64,000 bases of DNA from Photorhabdus khanii NC19 (GCF_000517265.1 NZ_AYSJ01000002.1:225311-289310); one strand, 5' to 3'. Shown: positions 11,152 through 22,469, counted from the stretch's first letter. Notes: generated by a model from the sequence alone, not told the origin. Numbers and translations: made by a program.

Positions 11152-11754
11152 TTACAGTTTAGATGCGTTCTGAGACAGGTATTTAGCTACGCCGTCTGGA
11201 GATGCGCCCATACCTTCTTTACCTTTTTCCCACTGTGCAGGGCATACATCGCCGTGCTCTTCGTGGAATTGTAGTGCGTCAACCATACGCAGCATTTCGT
11301 CAATGTTACGACCCAGTGGCAGATCGTTAACAACCTGGTGACGGACAACGCCATTTTTGTCGATCAGGAAAGAGCCACGCAGAGCTACGCCAGCGTCTGG
11401 GTGCTCAATACCGTATGATTTTTGAATTTCACGTTTAGTATCAGCAACCATTGCATATTTAACTTCGCCGATACCACCGTTATCGATAGGAGTTTTACGC
11501 CATGCGTTGTGGACGAATTCAGAGTCGAAAGAAACACCAACAACTTCAACACCGCGTTTTTTGAACTCTTCGTAGCGGTGGTCGAATGCGATCAGTTCGG
11601 AAGGACATACGAAAGTGAAGTCCATTGGCCAGAAGAAGATAACGGCAGGTTTACCGTTCAGGTGTTTTTTCAGGTTGAAATTCCCAACTATTTCGCCGTT
11701 GCCAAGGACAGCTGCTGCTGTAAAGTCAGGGGCTTGACGAGTTACCAGAACCAT
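11152..11754 (-). CDS. tsaA: Typical 2-Cys peroxiredoxin (AhpC/TSA family)
   Basis: Cytoplasmic peroxidase reducing hydrogen peroxide and organic hydroperoxides. The peroxidatic Cys50 sits in FTFVCPSE, the resolving Cys171 in GDVCPAQW, and a GlyGlyIleGly-like segment (residues 93-96) is present. The length of 200 residues matches the Prx1/AhpC group. A good GGAGTAAC ribosome site precedes ATG. The upstream region carries an OxyR-like palindrome abutting a promoter -35, so peroxide induction is expected. It sits between ggt and acpH, unlike the E. coli ahpCF locus. I see no ahpF next to it, so electrons probably come from thioredoxin or an unlinked reductase. Confidence 0.93.
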   Translation of the reverse strand: MVLVTRQAPDFTAAAVLGNGEIVGNFNLKKHLNGKPAVIFFWPMDFTFVCPSELIAFDHRYEEFKKRGVEVVGVSFDSEFVHNAWRKTPIDNGGIGEVKYAMVADTKREIQKSYGIEHPDAGVALRGSFLIDKNGVVRHQVVNDLPLGRNIDEMLRMVDALQFHEEHGDVCPAQWEKGKEGMGASPDGVAKYLSQNASKL

Positions 11755-11824
11755 GAGTTACTCCTGTAGTTTTAACCGGGGTTTATGTGAAAATTGGATG
11801 TAGAATAAGGAATTAGCGTACATC

Positions 11825-11867
11825 AATAAAGGGTAAAATACTAATTTTTGCAATAGATTTTACCTAT
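11825..11867 (-). promoter_or_regulatory. Peroxiredoxin promoter with OxyR-type site
   Basis: ATAGGTAAAATCTAT (11867-11853, minus strand) matches every specified base of the OxyR motif ATAG-N-T-NNN-A-N-CTAT. It directly abuts a -35 (TTGCAA, 11853-11848), which is followed after 17 bases by a -10 (TTTATT, 11830-11825). This is the usual geometry for OxyR activation. A second half-site seven bases further on is poorly conserved. Confidence 0.6.
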
Positions 11868-11914
11868 CAATACTTTATTTTTATTTTCTTTACTATAACG
11901 CTTTACCCGTGTTG

Positions 11915-12535
11915 TTAATTGGGTGAGGTTTCCAGTTTCATTTGGGGGAGATTGTAAAAATCTTTATTTTGTGCTTTTTCCATCATAGAGGGATAAAATT
12001 GCCAGAATAATGCTTCAAGGTCAGAGTAATGTTGTTCTATATCCTGAAATGATCCCGATAAAGCAGATAATCTGGGATGTCTTCGGGCCATGCCATTTAG
12101 TACATTTGCGATAAATGTAAGATCTGCATAGCGGATCAACCAGTTTTGTGACCATAAAAACTCATTCATTTCCTGAAATTTTTCGGGAGTTTTATAAAGA
12201 TGAGGTTCTATCTGACTGTGGACACGGTGAATAAATGCCGGTAATGAGTCATCGGGAACCAGTTTATCCCAATATCGGGAAAGGAAGTGATCCCAAATAA
12301 TATCCAATGTAATCGGTGCAACCCGCCGATATTGGCTACTGAACAGGTAACGGGCTTGAATAACCAACGGGTGGGTATCTGTTAATACATCAACCCGTCG
12401 ATGCATGCGAATGCCTGCAACCACGTCAGCGCTGTATTGTCCCTCTGGATTACCGCGAACAAAATCCGCCATCAGGTTCCCTAACAGGGAGCTTTCAGCC
12501 AGAGTAGCTAAATGAAGGTGAGCGAGAAAATTCAT
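11915..12535 (-). CDS. acpH: AcpH, acyl carrier protein phosphodiesterase
   Basis: Hydrolyses the 4'-phosphopantetheine prosthetic group from holo-ACP, opposing AcpS. The N-terminal [21 protein letters not shown] and the [12 protein letters not shown] region with metal-binding His and Asp residues are typical of the family. It has 206 residues against about 193 in E. coli, the extra length being at the C terminus. It is divergent from queA with about 100 bp between, the same arrangement as in E. coli. Confidence 0.92.
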   Translation of the reverse strand: MNFLAHLHLATLAESSLLGNLMADFVRGNPEGQYSADVVAGIRMHRRVDVLTDTHPLVIQARYLFSSQYRRVAPITLDIIWDHFLSRYWDKLVPDDSLPAFIHRVHSQIEPHLYKTPEKFQEMNEFLWSQNWLIRYADLTFIANVLNGMARRHPRLSALSGSFQDIEQHYSDLEALFWQFYPSMMEKAQNKDFYNLPQMKLETSPN

Positions 12536-12639
12536 CCGGTGATTATAATATAAATCAGCGAAGTTATGTGCTTATTTGTTGCACCCTCAGAGCTGCGGCA
12601 CTAGACTAGTCCGCTTGTTTTTCTGAATGATTAAATACA

Positions 12640-13707
12640 ATGCGAGTCTCCGATTTTACTTTTGAACTTCCTGACGAAATGATTGCTCATTACCCTCAAC
12701 CACAACGCAGTGGCTGCCGTCTGCTCTCTCTTGATGGTGAAACAGGGGGGTTAACGCATGGTGTTTTTACGGATGTTCTTGATAAGCTGAATGCCGGGGA
12801 TTTACTGGTTTTCAATAATACTCGGGTTATACCCGCGCGTATTTTTGGCCGGAAGGCCACCGGCGGTAAACTGGAAGTTCTGGTTGAACGGGTGCTGGAT
12901 GATAAGCGGGTACTTGCACATGTGCGCGCTTCCAAAGCGCCAAAAGAGGGGGCAGAGCTGTTGCTGGGGGACAGTGAGAACGTTAAAGCGACGATGCTGG
13001 CCCGCCATGACACGCTGTTCGAAATACGTTTTGATGATCCGCGTGATGTGCTGTCCATTCTGGATGATGTCGGCCATATGCCTTTGCCGCCTTATATTGA
13101 TCGCCCTGATGAAGAAGCGGATCGCGAGCTGTATCAAACGGTATACAGTGAACGCCCAGGCGCAGTAGCCGCGCCAACGGCGGGTCTCCATTTTGATGAG
13201 CCATTATTGGAAGCCCTGCGTGAAAAAGGGGTGGCAATGGTTTTTGTTACCTTGCATGTAGGGGCCGGTACTTTCCAGCCAGTGCGTGTGGAAACCATTG
13301 AAGACCATATTATGCATGCTGAATATGCTGAAGTGCCGCAGGATGTGGTTGATGCTGTCCTGGCATGTAAGGCCCGGGGTAATAAGGTTGTCGCTGTCGG
13401 AACAACGTCAGTCCGCTCGTTGGAAAGCGCAGCAAGAGCTTGCCAGGATGGGTTAATTGCGCCATTTTTTAATGATACGCAGATTTTTATCTATCCGGGT
13501 TTTGAATATCAGGTTGTTGATGCGCTGATTACCAATTTCCATTTGCCGGAATCGACACTTATTATGCTGGTTTCTGCATTTGCTGGTTATAAAAATACTA
13601 TGAGCGCTTATAAAGAGGCGGTGGCAGAAAAATACCGTTTCTTTAGTTACGGTGATGCCATGTTTATTCGCCGTAATCCTTTGGCTTGCAAGGAAAAAGT
13701 TTCTTAA
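12640..13707 (+). CDS. queA: QueA, S-adenosylmethionine:tRNA ribosyltransferase-isomerase
   Basis: Transfers and isomerises the ribose of S-adenosylmethionine onto preQ1-modified tRNA to make epoxyqueuosine. The conserved blocks [28 protein letters not shown] and [10 protein letters not shown] are intact, and the 355 residues match the family. An in-frame TGA lies three codons upstream of this ATG, so the start cannot move far. No Shine-Dalgarno sequence is visible in the dozen bases before it. It is followed by tgt after 60 bases, as expected for the queuosine operon. Confidence 0.96.
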   Translation: MRVSDFTFELPDEMIAHYPQPQRSGCRLLSLDGETGGLTHGVFTDVLDKLNAGDLLVFNNTRVIPARIFGRKATGGKLEVLVERVLDDKRVLAHVRASKAPKEGAELLLGDSENVKATMLARHDTLFEIRFDDPRDVLSILDDVGHMPLPPYIDRPDEEADRELYQTVYSERPGAVAAPTAGLHFDEPLLEALREKGVAMVFVTLHVGAGTFQPVRVETIEDHIMHAEYAEVPQDVVDAVLACKARGNKVVAVGTTSVRSLESAARACQDGLIAPFFNDTQIFIYPGFEYQVVDALITNFHLPESTLIMLVSAFAGYKNTMSAYKEAVAEKYRFFSYGDAMFIRRNPLACKEKVS

Positions 13708-13767
13708 TTTATTGTAATTAATGTATGAAATCAGCATCAGACTGTTTATCTGGTGCCTGGAGGTTAA

Positions 13768-14892
<1,125 letters not shown>

Positions 14893-14904
14893 CTTAAGTG
14901 GTTA

Positions 14905-14933
14905 TTGACTGACCTCAGTGTGTATAGCATATT
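14905..14933 (+). promoter_or_regulatory. Candidate promoter for yajC-secD-secF
   Basis: TTGACT (14905-14910), a 17-bp spacer and CATATT (14928-14933) make an acceptable sigma-70 promoter just after the tgt stop. The -10 is weak. It could let yajC-secDF be transcribed separately from queA-tgt. Confidence 0.4.
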
Positions 14934-14945
14934 GCGGTTGGTTTT

Positions 14946-14959
14946 TTGATTACTATCAA
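14946..14959 (+). promoter_or_regulatory. FNR-like palindrome before yajC
   Basis: TTGATTACTATCAA fits the FNR consensus TTGAT-N4-ATCAA exactly and overlaps a second palindrome TATCAATTTTGATA. It lies just downstream of the candidate promoter and ends 27 bases before the yajC start, so binding there would more likely repress. It could be chance in AT-rich DNA. Confidence 0.35.
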
Positions 14960-14986
14960 TTTTGATAACAATGAGGGAAAAGTTTA

Positions 14987-15319
14987 ATGAGTATTATTTC
15001 TGAAGCAACGGCATCTGCTGGTGCACCGGCGGCTCAGGGAAGTCCATATTCTCTGATCATCATGTTGGTTGTTTTCGGTCTGATCTTCTACTTCATGATC
15101 CTGCGTCCACAACAGAAACGTACGAAAGACCATAAAAAACTGATGGATTCTATTTCCAAAGGTGATGAGGTTCTGACCAATGGTGGTTTGATTGGTCGTG
15201 TAACTAAAGTTGCTGATACGGGTTATGTCGTTTTAGCACTGAATGACACCACTGAAGTGACTATTAAACGTGATTTCGTCGCTGCCGTTTTACCGAAAGG
15301 TACAATGAAGGCTCTGTAA
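14987..15319 (+). CDS. yajC: YajC, Sec translocon accessory subunit
   Basis: Small inner-membrane protein of the SecDF-YajC complex that associates with SecYEG during protein export. Residues 20-42 form one hydrophobic membrane segment ending in YFMILRPQQKR, and the rest is a basic cytoplasmic domain. It has the usual 110 residues. A GAGGGAAAAG ribosome site precedes ATG. It is the first gene of yajC-secD-secF. Confidence 0.96.
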   Translation: MSIISEATASAGAPAAQGSPYSLIIMLVVFGLIFYFMILRPQQKRTKDHKKLMDSISKGDEVLTNGGLIGRVTKVADTGYVVLALNDTTEVTIKRDFVAAVLPKGTMKAL

Positions 15320-15346
15320 TTTCTGATTTTCCCGAAGGGAACTGCC

Positions 15347-17194
15347 GTGCTAAACCGTTATCCTTTGTGGAAGTATCTGATGCTGATCGCTGCGATCCTC
15401 ATCGGTTTGCTTTATGCACTTCCCAACCTTTATGGTGAGGATCCGGCTGTACAAATCACTGGCGCGCGAGGCATTGCCGCCAGTGAGCAAACGCTGGACC
15501 AAGTCCGTAATGTTTTAGAGAAAGATCAAATCACGAGTAAATCTATTGCGCTGGAAAATGGTGCGATTCTTGCTCGTTTCAATAATTCTGATATTCAGCT
15601 TCGTGCCCGTGAAGCTCTGATGTCCGCGTTGGGCGATCAGTATGTGGTGGCATTGAATCTGGCACCAGCAACACCAACCTGGTTGGGTAAGATTGGCGCA
15701 GAGCCAATGAAACTGGGCCTTGATCTGCGTGGTGGTGTGCACTTCCTGATGGAAGTGGATATGGAAACCGCATTAGGCAAACTGCAAGAGCAGAATATTG
15801 ATGGCCTGCGTACTGATTTACGTGAAAAAGGTATTCCTTATTCTACTGTCCGTAAAATTGATAATTACGGCGTAGAGATCCGCTTCCGTGATGAAAAAGC
15901 CCGTTCTGATGCGGAGAGCTATCTTACCAATCGCCATCGTGATGTAGTTTTCAGTGTTGGAGCCAATAATACCCTGAAAGCGGTGATGAGTGATGAGCGT
16001 CAGCGTGAAGCCCGTGCTTATGCGGTACAGCAAAACATTACCATTTTGCGTAACCGCGTTAACCAGCTGGGTGTGGCCGAACCGTTAGTTCAGCGTCAGG
16101 GAGCTGACCGTATCGTGGTTGAATTACCGGGTATTCAGGATACTGCCCGTGCTAAAGAAATTCTTGGTGCGACAGCAACCCTGGAGTTCCGTTTAGTTAA
16201 TACTAGTATTGACTCTACTGCGGCTATATCAGGTCGTGTACCGGGTGATTCTGAGGTGAAAAATACCCGCGATGGTAGCCCGGTTGTATTATATAAGCGA
16301 GTTATTCTGACCGGGGATCATATTACAGATTCAACCTCTGGTACGGATGAATATGGTAGTCCGGAAGTGAATATTTCACTGGACAGTGCTGGTGGCACCG
16401 CAATGTCTAATTTCACAAAAGACAATGTTGGTAAGCCAATGGCAACGTTGTTTGTGGAATATAAAGACAGCGGTAAGAAAGATGCTAATGGCCGTGCTGT
16501 GTTAGTCAAAAATGAAGAAGTGATTAACATCGCCAATATTCAGGTTCGTCTGGGGAGTAATTTCCGTATCACCGGTATTTCTAATGCAACTGAAGCCCGT
16601 CAGTTATCCTTGCTGCTGCGTGCCGGCGCTCTGATTGCACCGATTCAGATTGTGGAAGAACGTACCATTGGGCCAACTCTTGGCCTGCAAAATATTGAGC
16701 AAGGGTTGGAAGCCTGTTTGTGGGGCCTGGTCGCATCAATCCTGTTTATGGTGATTTACTACCGTAAATTCGGTTTGATTGCGAGTAGCGCGCTGTTGGC
16801 TAACCTGGTGCTGATTGTTGGTGTTATGTCTCTGTTACCGGGGGCTACGCTAACCATGCCGGGGATTGCTGGTATTGTTCTGACGCTGGCAGTGGCAGTC
16901 GATGCTAACGTGTTGATAAACGAACGTATCAAAGAAGAGCTGCGTAATGGCCGTACCATACAGCAAGCGATACATGAAGGCTATAAAGGTGCTTTCTCCA
17001 GTATTATCGACGCCAACCTGACTACGCTGATTACTGCGATCATTCTTTACGCTGTTGGTACAGGGTCAATTAAAGGCTTTGCAATAACAACGTCAATTGG
17101 TGTCGCTACTTCTATGTTCACTGCTATTGTAGGTACTCGGGCTATCGTGAATCTGCTATACGGCGGTAAGCGTATTAAGAAGCTGTCAATTTAA
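15347..17194 (+). CDS. secD: SecD, protein-export membrane protein
   Basis: RND-superfamily subunit that, with SecF, uses the proton gradient to pull proteins through SecYEG into the periplasm. A first membrane segment (residues 9-27) is followed by a large periplasmic region with the SecD motif DLRGGVHF, then five C-terminal membrane segments including [17 protein letters not shown]. It has 615 residues, as in E. coli. The start is GTG with GAAGGGA upstream. secF begins 10 bases after the stop. Confidence 0.97.
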   Translation: MLNRYPLWKYLMLIAAILIGLLYALPNLYGEDPAVQITGARGIAASEQTLDQVRNVLEKDQITSKSIALENGAILARFNNSDIQLRAREALMSALGDQYVVALNLAPATPTWLGKIGAEPMKLGLDLRGGVHFLMEVDMETALGKLQEQNIDGLRTDLREKGIPYSTVRKIDNYGVEIRFRDEKARSDAESYLTNRHRDVVFSVGANNTLKAVMSDERQREARAYAVQQNITILRNRVNQLGVAEPLVQRQGADRIVVELPGIQDTARAKEILGATATLEFRLVNTSIDSTAAISGRVPGDSEVKNTRDGSPVVLYKRVILTGDHITDSTSGTDEYGSPEVNISLDSAGGTAMSNFTKDNVGKPMATLFVEYKDSGKKDANGRAVLVKNEEVINIANIQVRLGSNFRITGISNATEARQLSLLLRAGALIAPIQIVEERTIGPTLGLQNIEQGLEACLWGLVASILFMVIYYRKFGLIASSALLANLVLIVGVMSLLPGATLTMPGIAGIVLTLAVAVDANVLINERIKEELRNGRTIQQAIHEGYKGAFSSIIDANLTTLITAIILYAVGTGSIKGFAITTSIGVATSMFTAIVGTRAIVNLLYGGKRIKKLSI

Positions 17195-17204
17195 GGAGCA
17201 CGTT

Positions 17205-18173
17205 GTGGCACAGGATTATACTGTTGAACAATTGAACTACGGTCGCAAAGTCCATGACTTTATGCGCTGGGACAACGTTGCTTTCGGAATTTCGTTGCTA
17301 CTGTTGGTGGCTTCTGTTTTTGTGATGGCAACCCGCGGGTTTAACTGGGGATTGGATTTTACCGGTGGTACGGTAATTGAAATCAAACTCAGTCAACCTG
17401 CTGATTTGGATAAGATGCGTGATAGCCTGGCGAAAGCAGGTTTTGAAGATCCTCTGTTGCAAAACTTCGGTAGCAGCCGTGATGTGATGGTGCGTATGCC
17501 ACCGCTGATGGGTGCGGCGAATGAGGAACTGAGCAAAAAGGTTATTAAGGTCATCAATGACTCCGTTGATAAAGACGCGAGTGTGAATCGTGTTGAAATT
17601 GTTGGGCCAAATGTCGGTGCTGAACTTGCCCAAAATGGTGCGATGGCGTTACTGGCGGCGCTTATCTGTATCTTGATTTATGTTGGGTTCCGTTTTGAAT
17701 GGCGTTTGGCGTTGGGGGCGGTTCTCGCGCTTGCGCATGATGTCATCATCACGCTCGGGGTTCTGTCGTTGTTTCACATCGAGATTGACCTGACAATTGT
17801 GGCGTCGCTGATGTCCGTTATCGGTTATTCATTGAATGACAGTATCGTGGTTTCTGACCGTATCCGTGAAAACTTTCGTAAGATCCGCCGGGGTACGTCG
17901 TATGAAATTATGAACGTCTCTTTGACTCAAACATTGAGCCGTACCATCATGACTTCTGCGACTACCTTACTGGTGGTGCTGATGTTGTATATTTTCGGTG
18001 GTGCAATGCTGAAAGGTTTCTCACTGGCGATGTTAATCGGTGTTTCTATCGGTACGATATCTTCTATCTATGTTGCTTCCGCATTGGCGTTGAAACTGGG
18101 TATGAAGCGTGAACACATGATCCAGCAAAAGGTTGAGAAAGAAGGGGCTGATCAGCCATCTTTATTGCCTTAA
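17205..18173 (+). CDS. secF: SecF, protein-export membrane protein
   Basis: Partner of SecD in proton-driven export. It has six membrane segments, the periplasmic P1 region starting with [12 protein letters not shown], and the conserved [20 protein letters not shown] segment. It has 322 residues. The start is GTG, with AGGAG placed within the secD-secF junction, so translation is probably coupled. A strong terminator follows. Confidence 0.97.
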   Translation: MAQDYTVEQLNYGRKVHDFMRWDNVAFGISLLLLVASVFVMATRGFNWGLDFTGGTVIEIKLSQPADLDKMRDSLAKAGFEDPLLQNFGSSRDVMVRMPPLMGAANEELSKKVIKVINDSVDKDASVNRVEIVGPNVGAELAQNGAMALLAALICILIYVGFRFEWRLALGAVLALAHDVIITLGVLSLFHIEIDLTIVASLMSVIGYSLNDSIVVSDRIRENFRKIRRGTSYEIMNVSLTQTLSRTIMTSATTLLVVLMLYIFGGAMLKGFSLAMLIGVSIGTISSIYVASALALKLGMKREHMIQQKVEKEGADQPSLLP

Positions 18174-18196
18174 TTATTCTGCCTTGATGCTGTTCA

Positions 18197-18234
18197 AACA
18201 CCCTGTGAGTATTCGGCTGGCAGGGTGTTTTTTG
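18197..18234 (+). terminator. Intrinsic terminator after secF
   Basis: AACACCCTG (18197-18205) pairs perfectly with CAGGGTGTT (18221-18229) and is followed by a T-run. It ends the yajC-secDF unit. In E. coli tsx and yajI lie in this gap; here only the terminator remains before nrdR. Confidence 0.9.
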
Positions 18235-18287
18235 TTTAGATTAAGGTAAACTGTAAACTGAGTTCGGACTAACCATCAGGAAGTGAT

Positions 18288-18737
18288 ATGCATTGCCCAT
18301 TTTGTGCCGCTGTTGATACCAAAGTGATTGACTCCCGTTTGGTGGGGGATGGCTCTCAGGTGCGCCGGCGTCGCCAGTGTCTTGAGTGTCATGAACGATT
18401 TACCACTTTTGAAATGGCTGAGTTAGTTATGCCGAGAGTGATAAAAAGTGATGATATCCGGGAGCCATTCGATGAAGAAAAACTGCGCCGAGGTATGCAA
18501 AAAGCATTGGAGAAACGTCCGGTCAGTTCTGATGATGTAGAAGTGGCGATTAGCTATATTAAATCTCAGTTACGTGCTACCGGTGAACGGGAAATTCCAT
18601 CTAAAATGATTGGTAATGTGGTGATGGATGAATTGAAGAAATTGGATAAAGTCGCCTATATCCGTTTTGCTTCCGTCTACCGCAGCTTTGAAGATATTCG
18701 TGAATTTGGCGAAGAGATTGCTAAATTACAGGATTAA
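18288..18737 (+). CDS. nrdR: NrdR, repressor of ribonucleotide reductase genes
   Basis: Senses ATP and dATP through an ATP-cone domain (residues about 49-139) and represses nrd operons at NrdR boxes. The N-terminal zinc ribbon has Cys3, Cys6, Cys31 and Cys34. Length 149 residues, standard. GGAAG ribosome site. ribD starts 6 bases after its stop, so the two are co-transcribed as in E. coli. Confidence 0.97.
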   Translation: MHCPFCAAVDTKVIDSRLVGDGSQVRRRRQCLECHERFTTFEMAELVMPRVIKSDDIREPFDEEKLRRGMQKALEKRPVSSDDVEVAISYIKSQLRATGEREIPSKMIGNVVMDELKKLDKVAYIRFASVYRSFEDIREFGEEIAKLQD

Positions 18738-18743
18738 TAAGTA

Positions 18744-19853
18744 GTGAATAACGATGAAAAATATATGACGCGTGCTTTCGAATTGGCGCGTCAGGGATGT
18801 TTTACCACATCACCTAATCCTAATGTCGGTTGTGTGATTGTGCGTGATGGGCAGATTGTTGGGGAAGGTTTTCATTTACGTTCTGGTGAGCCACATGCTG
18901 AAGTCCATGCTTTGCGCATGGCCGGAGATAAAGCCAAAGGGGCAACGGCTTATGTCACTCTTGAGCCATGCAGCCATCACGGTAAAACACCGCCTTGTGC
19001 CGATGTCTTGATTGCTGCCGGCGTTAGCCGTGTGATTACCGCTATGCAGGATCCTAACCCGCAGGTCGCGGGAAGAGGGTTTTATAAGCTACAACAGGCG
19101 GGTATTGAAGTCGAACATGGGCTGATGATGGAGGCGGCGGAATCCCTCAACAAAGGGTTTTTGAAGCGGATGCGTACAGGCTTCCCGTATATTCAGTTGA
19201 AGATGGCGGCTTCTCTTGACGGACGAACTGCGTTGGCTTCTGGAGAAAGCAAATGGATTACCTCATCCCAGGCTCGTTATGATGTGCAAAAATTCCGTGC
19301 TCAGTGCAGTGCGATTCTGAGTTCCAGCAGTACTGTTCTGGCTGATGATCCTAGCCTGACTGTTCGCTGGAATGAACTGGATGCAGAAACTCAGGCGATT
19401 TATCCTGAAGAAACTCTTCGTCAACCAGTGCGTGTTATTGTTGATAGTCAGAACCGTGTTACCTCGCAGCATCAGGTCATACAACAACCCGGCCATTGTT
19501 GGCTTGCTCGTACTAAAACGGATGAACATAACTGGCCTGAAAATGTAGAGCAGATACTGTTGCCTGCTCATGGTGCTGGTGTAGATTTAGTGTTATTGAT
19601 GATGCAATTGGGTAAACGTCAGATTAATACTGTCTGGGCCGAATGCGGCCCGCTGTTGGCGGGTGCATTACTGACTTTGGGGCTGGTAGATGAATTGATA
19701 TTTTATGTTGCGCCAAAAGTGCTGGGTGATGCCGCCTGTGGTTTGTTTACCATTCCTGAACTTAAAAATCTGGCGGATGCGCCGGAATTTAACATTTTTG
19801 ATGTACAGCAAGTCGGGCCTGATCTTCGTCTGCGTTTGCGGCCTGTATACTGA
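18744..19853 (+). CDS. ribD: RibD, bifunctional riboflavin deaminase/reductase
   Basis: Carries out the second and third steps of riboflavin synthesis: deamination of the pyrimidine intermediate, then NADPH-dependent side-chain reduction. The N-terminal deaminase has zinc ligands His51, Cys76 and Cys85 and catalytic Glu53 (HAEVHA, PCSHHGKTPPC). The C-terminal half is the reductase. Length 369 residues. GTG start with only weak ribosome-site support, so coupling to nrdR is likely. Confidence 0.96.
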   Translation: MNNDEKYMTRAFELARQGCFTTSPNPNVGCVIVRDGQIVGEGFHLRSGEPHAEVHALRMAGDKAKGATAYVTLEPCSHHGKTPPCADVLIAAGVSRVITAMQDPNPQVAGRGFYKLQQAGIEVEHGLMMEAAESLNKGFLKRMRTGFPYIQLKMAASLDGRTALASGESKWITSSQARYDVQKFRAQCSAILSSSSTVLADDPSLTVRWNELDAETQAIYPEETLRQPVRVIVDSQNRVTSQHQVIQQPGHCWLARTKTDEHNWPENVEQILLPAHGAGVDLVLLMMQLGKRQINTVWAECGPLLAGALLTLGLVDELIFYVAPKVLGDAACGLFTIPELKNLADAPEFNIFDVQQVGPDLRLRLRPVY

Positions 19854-19867
19854 TTGAATATGTGAGT

Positions 19868-19890
19868 GCGGGTTAACCCGCCTGTTTTTA
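19868..19890 (+). terminator. Intrinsic terminator after ribD
   Basis: GCGGG TTAA CCCGC hairpin followed by CTGTTTTTA, 15 bases after the ribD stop. It separates nrdR-ribD from ribH-nusB; readthrough may be partial. Confidence 0.75.
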
Positions 19891-19979
19891 TGCTCTGTTG
19901 CTAAATCGGCAGGCGCGGCTAACGAAAGAATATGATAGAATCCGCCCCCCCGCGGATATGAACAGATATAAGGAAGGCT

Positions 19980-20450
19980 ATGAACGTCATCAAAGGTATT
20001 GTTGCGGCTCCACAAGCTCGTGTGGCGATTGCCATTGCACGTTTTAACAACTTCATTAATGATAATCTGTTAGAAGGCGCGATAGATGCGCTTGAGCGTA
20101 TCGGCCAGGTGACCTCAGAGAATATCACTGTTGTCTGGGTTCCTGGTGCATATGAATTACCATTGACGGTAAAAACATTGGTCGAAACCCAAAAATATGA
20201 CGCAGTTGTCGCGCTGGGTACCGTTATCCGTGGTGGTACCGCTCACTTTGAATACGTTGCTGGTGAATGCAGTTCCGGTCTGTCTAATGTAGCAATGACC
20301 AGTAAAATCCCAGTAGCATTTGGTGTTCTGACTACAGAAAGCATTGAACAGGCGATTGAACGCGCGGGAACCAAGGCGGGCAATAAAGGCGCAGAAGCTG
20401 CATTAACCGCACTGGAAATGGTCAATGTAATTAATGCCATTAAAGGCTGA
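19980..20450 (+). CDS. ribH: RibH, lumazine synthase
   Basis: Makes 6,7-dimethyl-8-ribityllumazine, the penultimate step of riboflavin synthesis, in an icosahedral shell. The conserved WVPGAYELP segment, [16 protein letters not shown] and the downstream PVAFGVLTT are present. Length 156 residues. AAGGAAGG precedes the ATG. A TAGAAT-like -10 lies about 40 bases upstream, so it probably has its own promoter. nusB follows 26 bases downstream. Confidence 0.97.
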   Translation: MNVIKGIVAAPQARVAIAIARFNNFINDNLLEGAIDALERIGQVTSENITVVWVPGAYELPLTVKTLVETQKYDAVVALGTVIRGGTAHFEYVAGECSSGLSNVAMTSKIPVAFGVLTTESIEQAIERAGTKAGNKGAEAALTALEMVNVINAIKG

Positions 20451-20476
20451 TTTTAGTTTTAATTAAGGGGAATCTT

Positions 20477-20893
20477 GTGAAACCTGCTGCTCGTCGTCGT
20501 GCTCGTGAGTGCGCTGTTCAGGCTATATACTCATGGCAATTATCTGGCAATGACATTGCTGACGTTGAATTACAGTTTCTGTCGGAGCAGGACGTCACTG
20601 GTGTTGACGTAACCTATTTTCGTGAATTGCTGTCAGGGGTCGCTGTGAACGCAGTTAAGCTGGATGCTTTGATGGCTCCTTATCTTTCCCGTCAGCTTGA
20701 AGAGTTAGGTCAGGTAGAAAAAGCCATTTTGCGTATTGCTATGTTTGAACTAAGTTATCGTGATGATGTCCCTTATAAAGTGGCTATTAACGAAGCTATC
20801 GAATTGGCCAAAGTCTTCGGTGCTGAAGATAGTCACAAATTCGTGAACGGGGTACTGGATAAATCTGGCCCAGCAGCACGCAAGAAAAGATAA
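20477..20893 (+). CDS. nusB: NusB, transcription antitermination factor
   Basis: Binds boxA RNA together with NusE (S10) to suppress termination in rRNA operons. All-helical protein of 138 residues beginning with the arginine-rich [18 protein letters not shown] start with AAGGGG upstream. Downstream lies a strong hairpin without a T-run before thiL. Confidence 0.96.
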   Translation: MKPAARRRARECAVQAIYSWQLSGNDIADVELQFLSEQDVTGVDVTYFRELLSGVAVNAVKLDALMAPYLSRQLEELGQVEKAILRIAMFELSYRDDVPYKVAINEAIELAKVFGAEDSHKFVNGVLDKSGPAARKKR

Positions 20894-20928
20894 TTCTCAC
20901 TGCTTGCCGGGTTTTTCCCACCGTAGAC

Positions 20929-20973
20929 GATGATTTATAAGGCCGGGATACCGGCCTTATGTACGTAATCATC
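20929..20973 (+). other. Strong intercistronic hairpin, nusB-thiL
   Basis: ATAAGGCCGG-GATA-CCGGCCTTAT is a 10-bp perfect stem with a tetraloop, flanked by a further GATGATT/AATCATC pairing. No T-run follows, so this is more likely an mRNA-stability or processing element than a terminator. It ends 22 bases before the thiL start. Confidence 0.6.
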
Positions 20974-20995
20974 TGTAACTTTTTGGGATTCTATT

Positions 20996-21985
20996 ATGGC
21001 ATGTGGCGAATTTGACCTCATTGCGCGTTATTTTGATCGCCAGGTAACTAACCGGCGTGACGTAAATCTGGGTATTGGTGATGACTGTGCACTGATGACG
21101 CTGGCCGATAAACAGCAATTAGCTGTCAGCACGGATACCTTGGTTTCAGGCGTTCATTTCTTACCTGATATTTCTCCTGAAGATTTGGCTTATAAATCTC
21201 TGGCGGTGAATTTAAGTGATCTGGCCGCTGTCGGTGCTGATCCAGCCTGGCTTTCACTTGCGTTGACATTACCGGAAATAGATGAGTGTTGGCTAAGTGG
21301 TTTCAGTGACAGCCTCTTTGAACAATTGCGTTATTACGGTATGCAGCTTATCGGTGGTGACACCACCCGTGGTCCAATGAGTCTGACATTAACGATTCAT
21401 GGTCTGGTTCCCGCAGGCAGAGCATTGCGGCGTGCCGGCGCAAAAAATGGCGATTGGATTTATGTGAGTGGCTCGTTGGGTGACAGTGCGGCAGGTTTGG
21501 CTCTGTTGCAAAACCATTTGCAAATTTCTGATCCAGAGTCCCGTGATTGGCTAATTCAACGTCATCTCCGGCCACAACCCCGTATTTTGTTAGGGCAGGC
21601 ATTGCGTAACCTGGCAACGTCAGCAATTGATTTGTCTGATGGCTTGATTTCCGATCTGGGCCACATATTGAAAGCCAGCCGATGTGGAGCCAGAATAAAT
21701 CTGGATGCGATCCCTTACTCTGGTGCAATGAAACAATACGTTGAACCGCAACAGGCACTTATGTGGGCTTTGAGTGGCGGGGAGGATTATGAATTATGTT
21801 TTACTGTCCCGGAAAGGAATCGCGGCGCGCTGGAAATCGCTTTGGCTCATACTGGCGCTGGTTTTAGCTGTGTCGGGCAGATTATGCCGGAATCAGAAGA
21901 GATTCGTTATTACAGCAATAATAAAGAGATTAAATTGGATCTAAAAGGGTTCGATCACTTTATTACCGAGGAAGCACATGGATGA
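20996..21985 (+). CDS. thiL: ThiL, thiamine-monophosphate kinase
   Basis: ATP-dependent phosphorylation of thiamine monophosphate to the coenzyme thiamine pyrophosphate. PurM/AIR-synthase fold with IGDDCAL, the acidic STDTLV motif, IGGDTTRGP and [10 protein letters not shown]. Length 329 residues. The 3' end overlaps pgpA by 8 bases, so the two are translated as a coupled pair. Confidence 0.96.
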   Translation: MACGEFDLIARYFDRQVTNRRDVNLGIGDDCALMTLADKQQLAVSTDTLVSGVHFLPDISPEDLAYKSLAVNLSDLAAVGADPAWLSLALTLPEIDECWLSGFSDSLFEQLRYYGMQLIGGDTTRGPMSLTLTIHGLVPAGRALRRAGAKNGDWIYVSGSLGDSAAGLALLQNHLQISDPESRDWLIQRHLRPQPRILLGQALRNLATSAIDLSDGLISDLGHILKASRCGARINLDAIPYSGAMKQYVEPQQALMWALSGGEDYELCFTVPERNRGALEIALAHTGAGFSCVGQIMPESEEIRYYSNNKEIKLDLKGFDHFITEEAHG

Positions 21986-22469
21986 GGCAAAACGCCGTTT
22001 ACGGATGAGTAATCCCTGGCATTTATTAGCGACGGGTTTTGGTAGTGGGCTATCGCCGGTAATGCCAGGAACAATGGGATCTGCTGCTGCTATTCCATTC
22101 TGGTTATTACTGATGCAGTTTCCAGAATGGGTTTGCTGGTTGGTGATTATTGCCGGAATGTTGTTCGGGATAATGATTTGCCAGCGTACTTCTGATGATA
22201 TGAAAGTTCATGACCACGGCAGTATTGTCTGGGATGAATTTATCGGTATGTGGATCACATTAATGGCGATTCCTGTGGTTAACTGGCAGTGGGTTTTAAC
22301 GGGTTTTATTGTGTTCCGTATTTTGGATATGTGGAAACCATGGCCTATTCGCTGGTTTGATCGTTATGTTCATGGCGGATTAGGTATCATGTTAGATGAT
22401 ATTATCGCAGCTGTATTTTCTTTCGCCATTGTTTGGTTACTGGCGTTTTATCAGATTTTGACTTTCTGA
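21978..22469 (+). CDS. pgpA: PgpA, phosphatidylglycerophosphatase A
   Basis: Inner-membrane phosphatase converting phosphatidylglycerophosphate to phosphatidylglycerol. Residues 12-40 contain the [13 protein letters not shown] motif. Acidic catalytic residues lie in [15 protein letters not shown], and several hydrophobic segments follow. Length 163 residues. It is the last intact gene before the MFS/PIN scar. E. coli has yajO next, which is missing here. Confidence 0.95.
   Translation: MDEAKRRLRMSNPWHLLATGFGSGLSPVMPGTMGSAAAIPFWLLLMQFPEWVCWLVIIAGMLFGIMICQRTSDDMKVHDHGSIVWDEFIGMWITLMAIPVVNWQWVLTGFIVFRILDMWKPWPIRWFDRYVHGGLGIMLDDIIAAVFSFAIVWLLAFYQILTF

Noticed and set aside
20929-20973. Intrinsic terminator after nusB
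   Set aside because: No T-run follows the stem, so it is described as a hairpin of unknown role.
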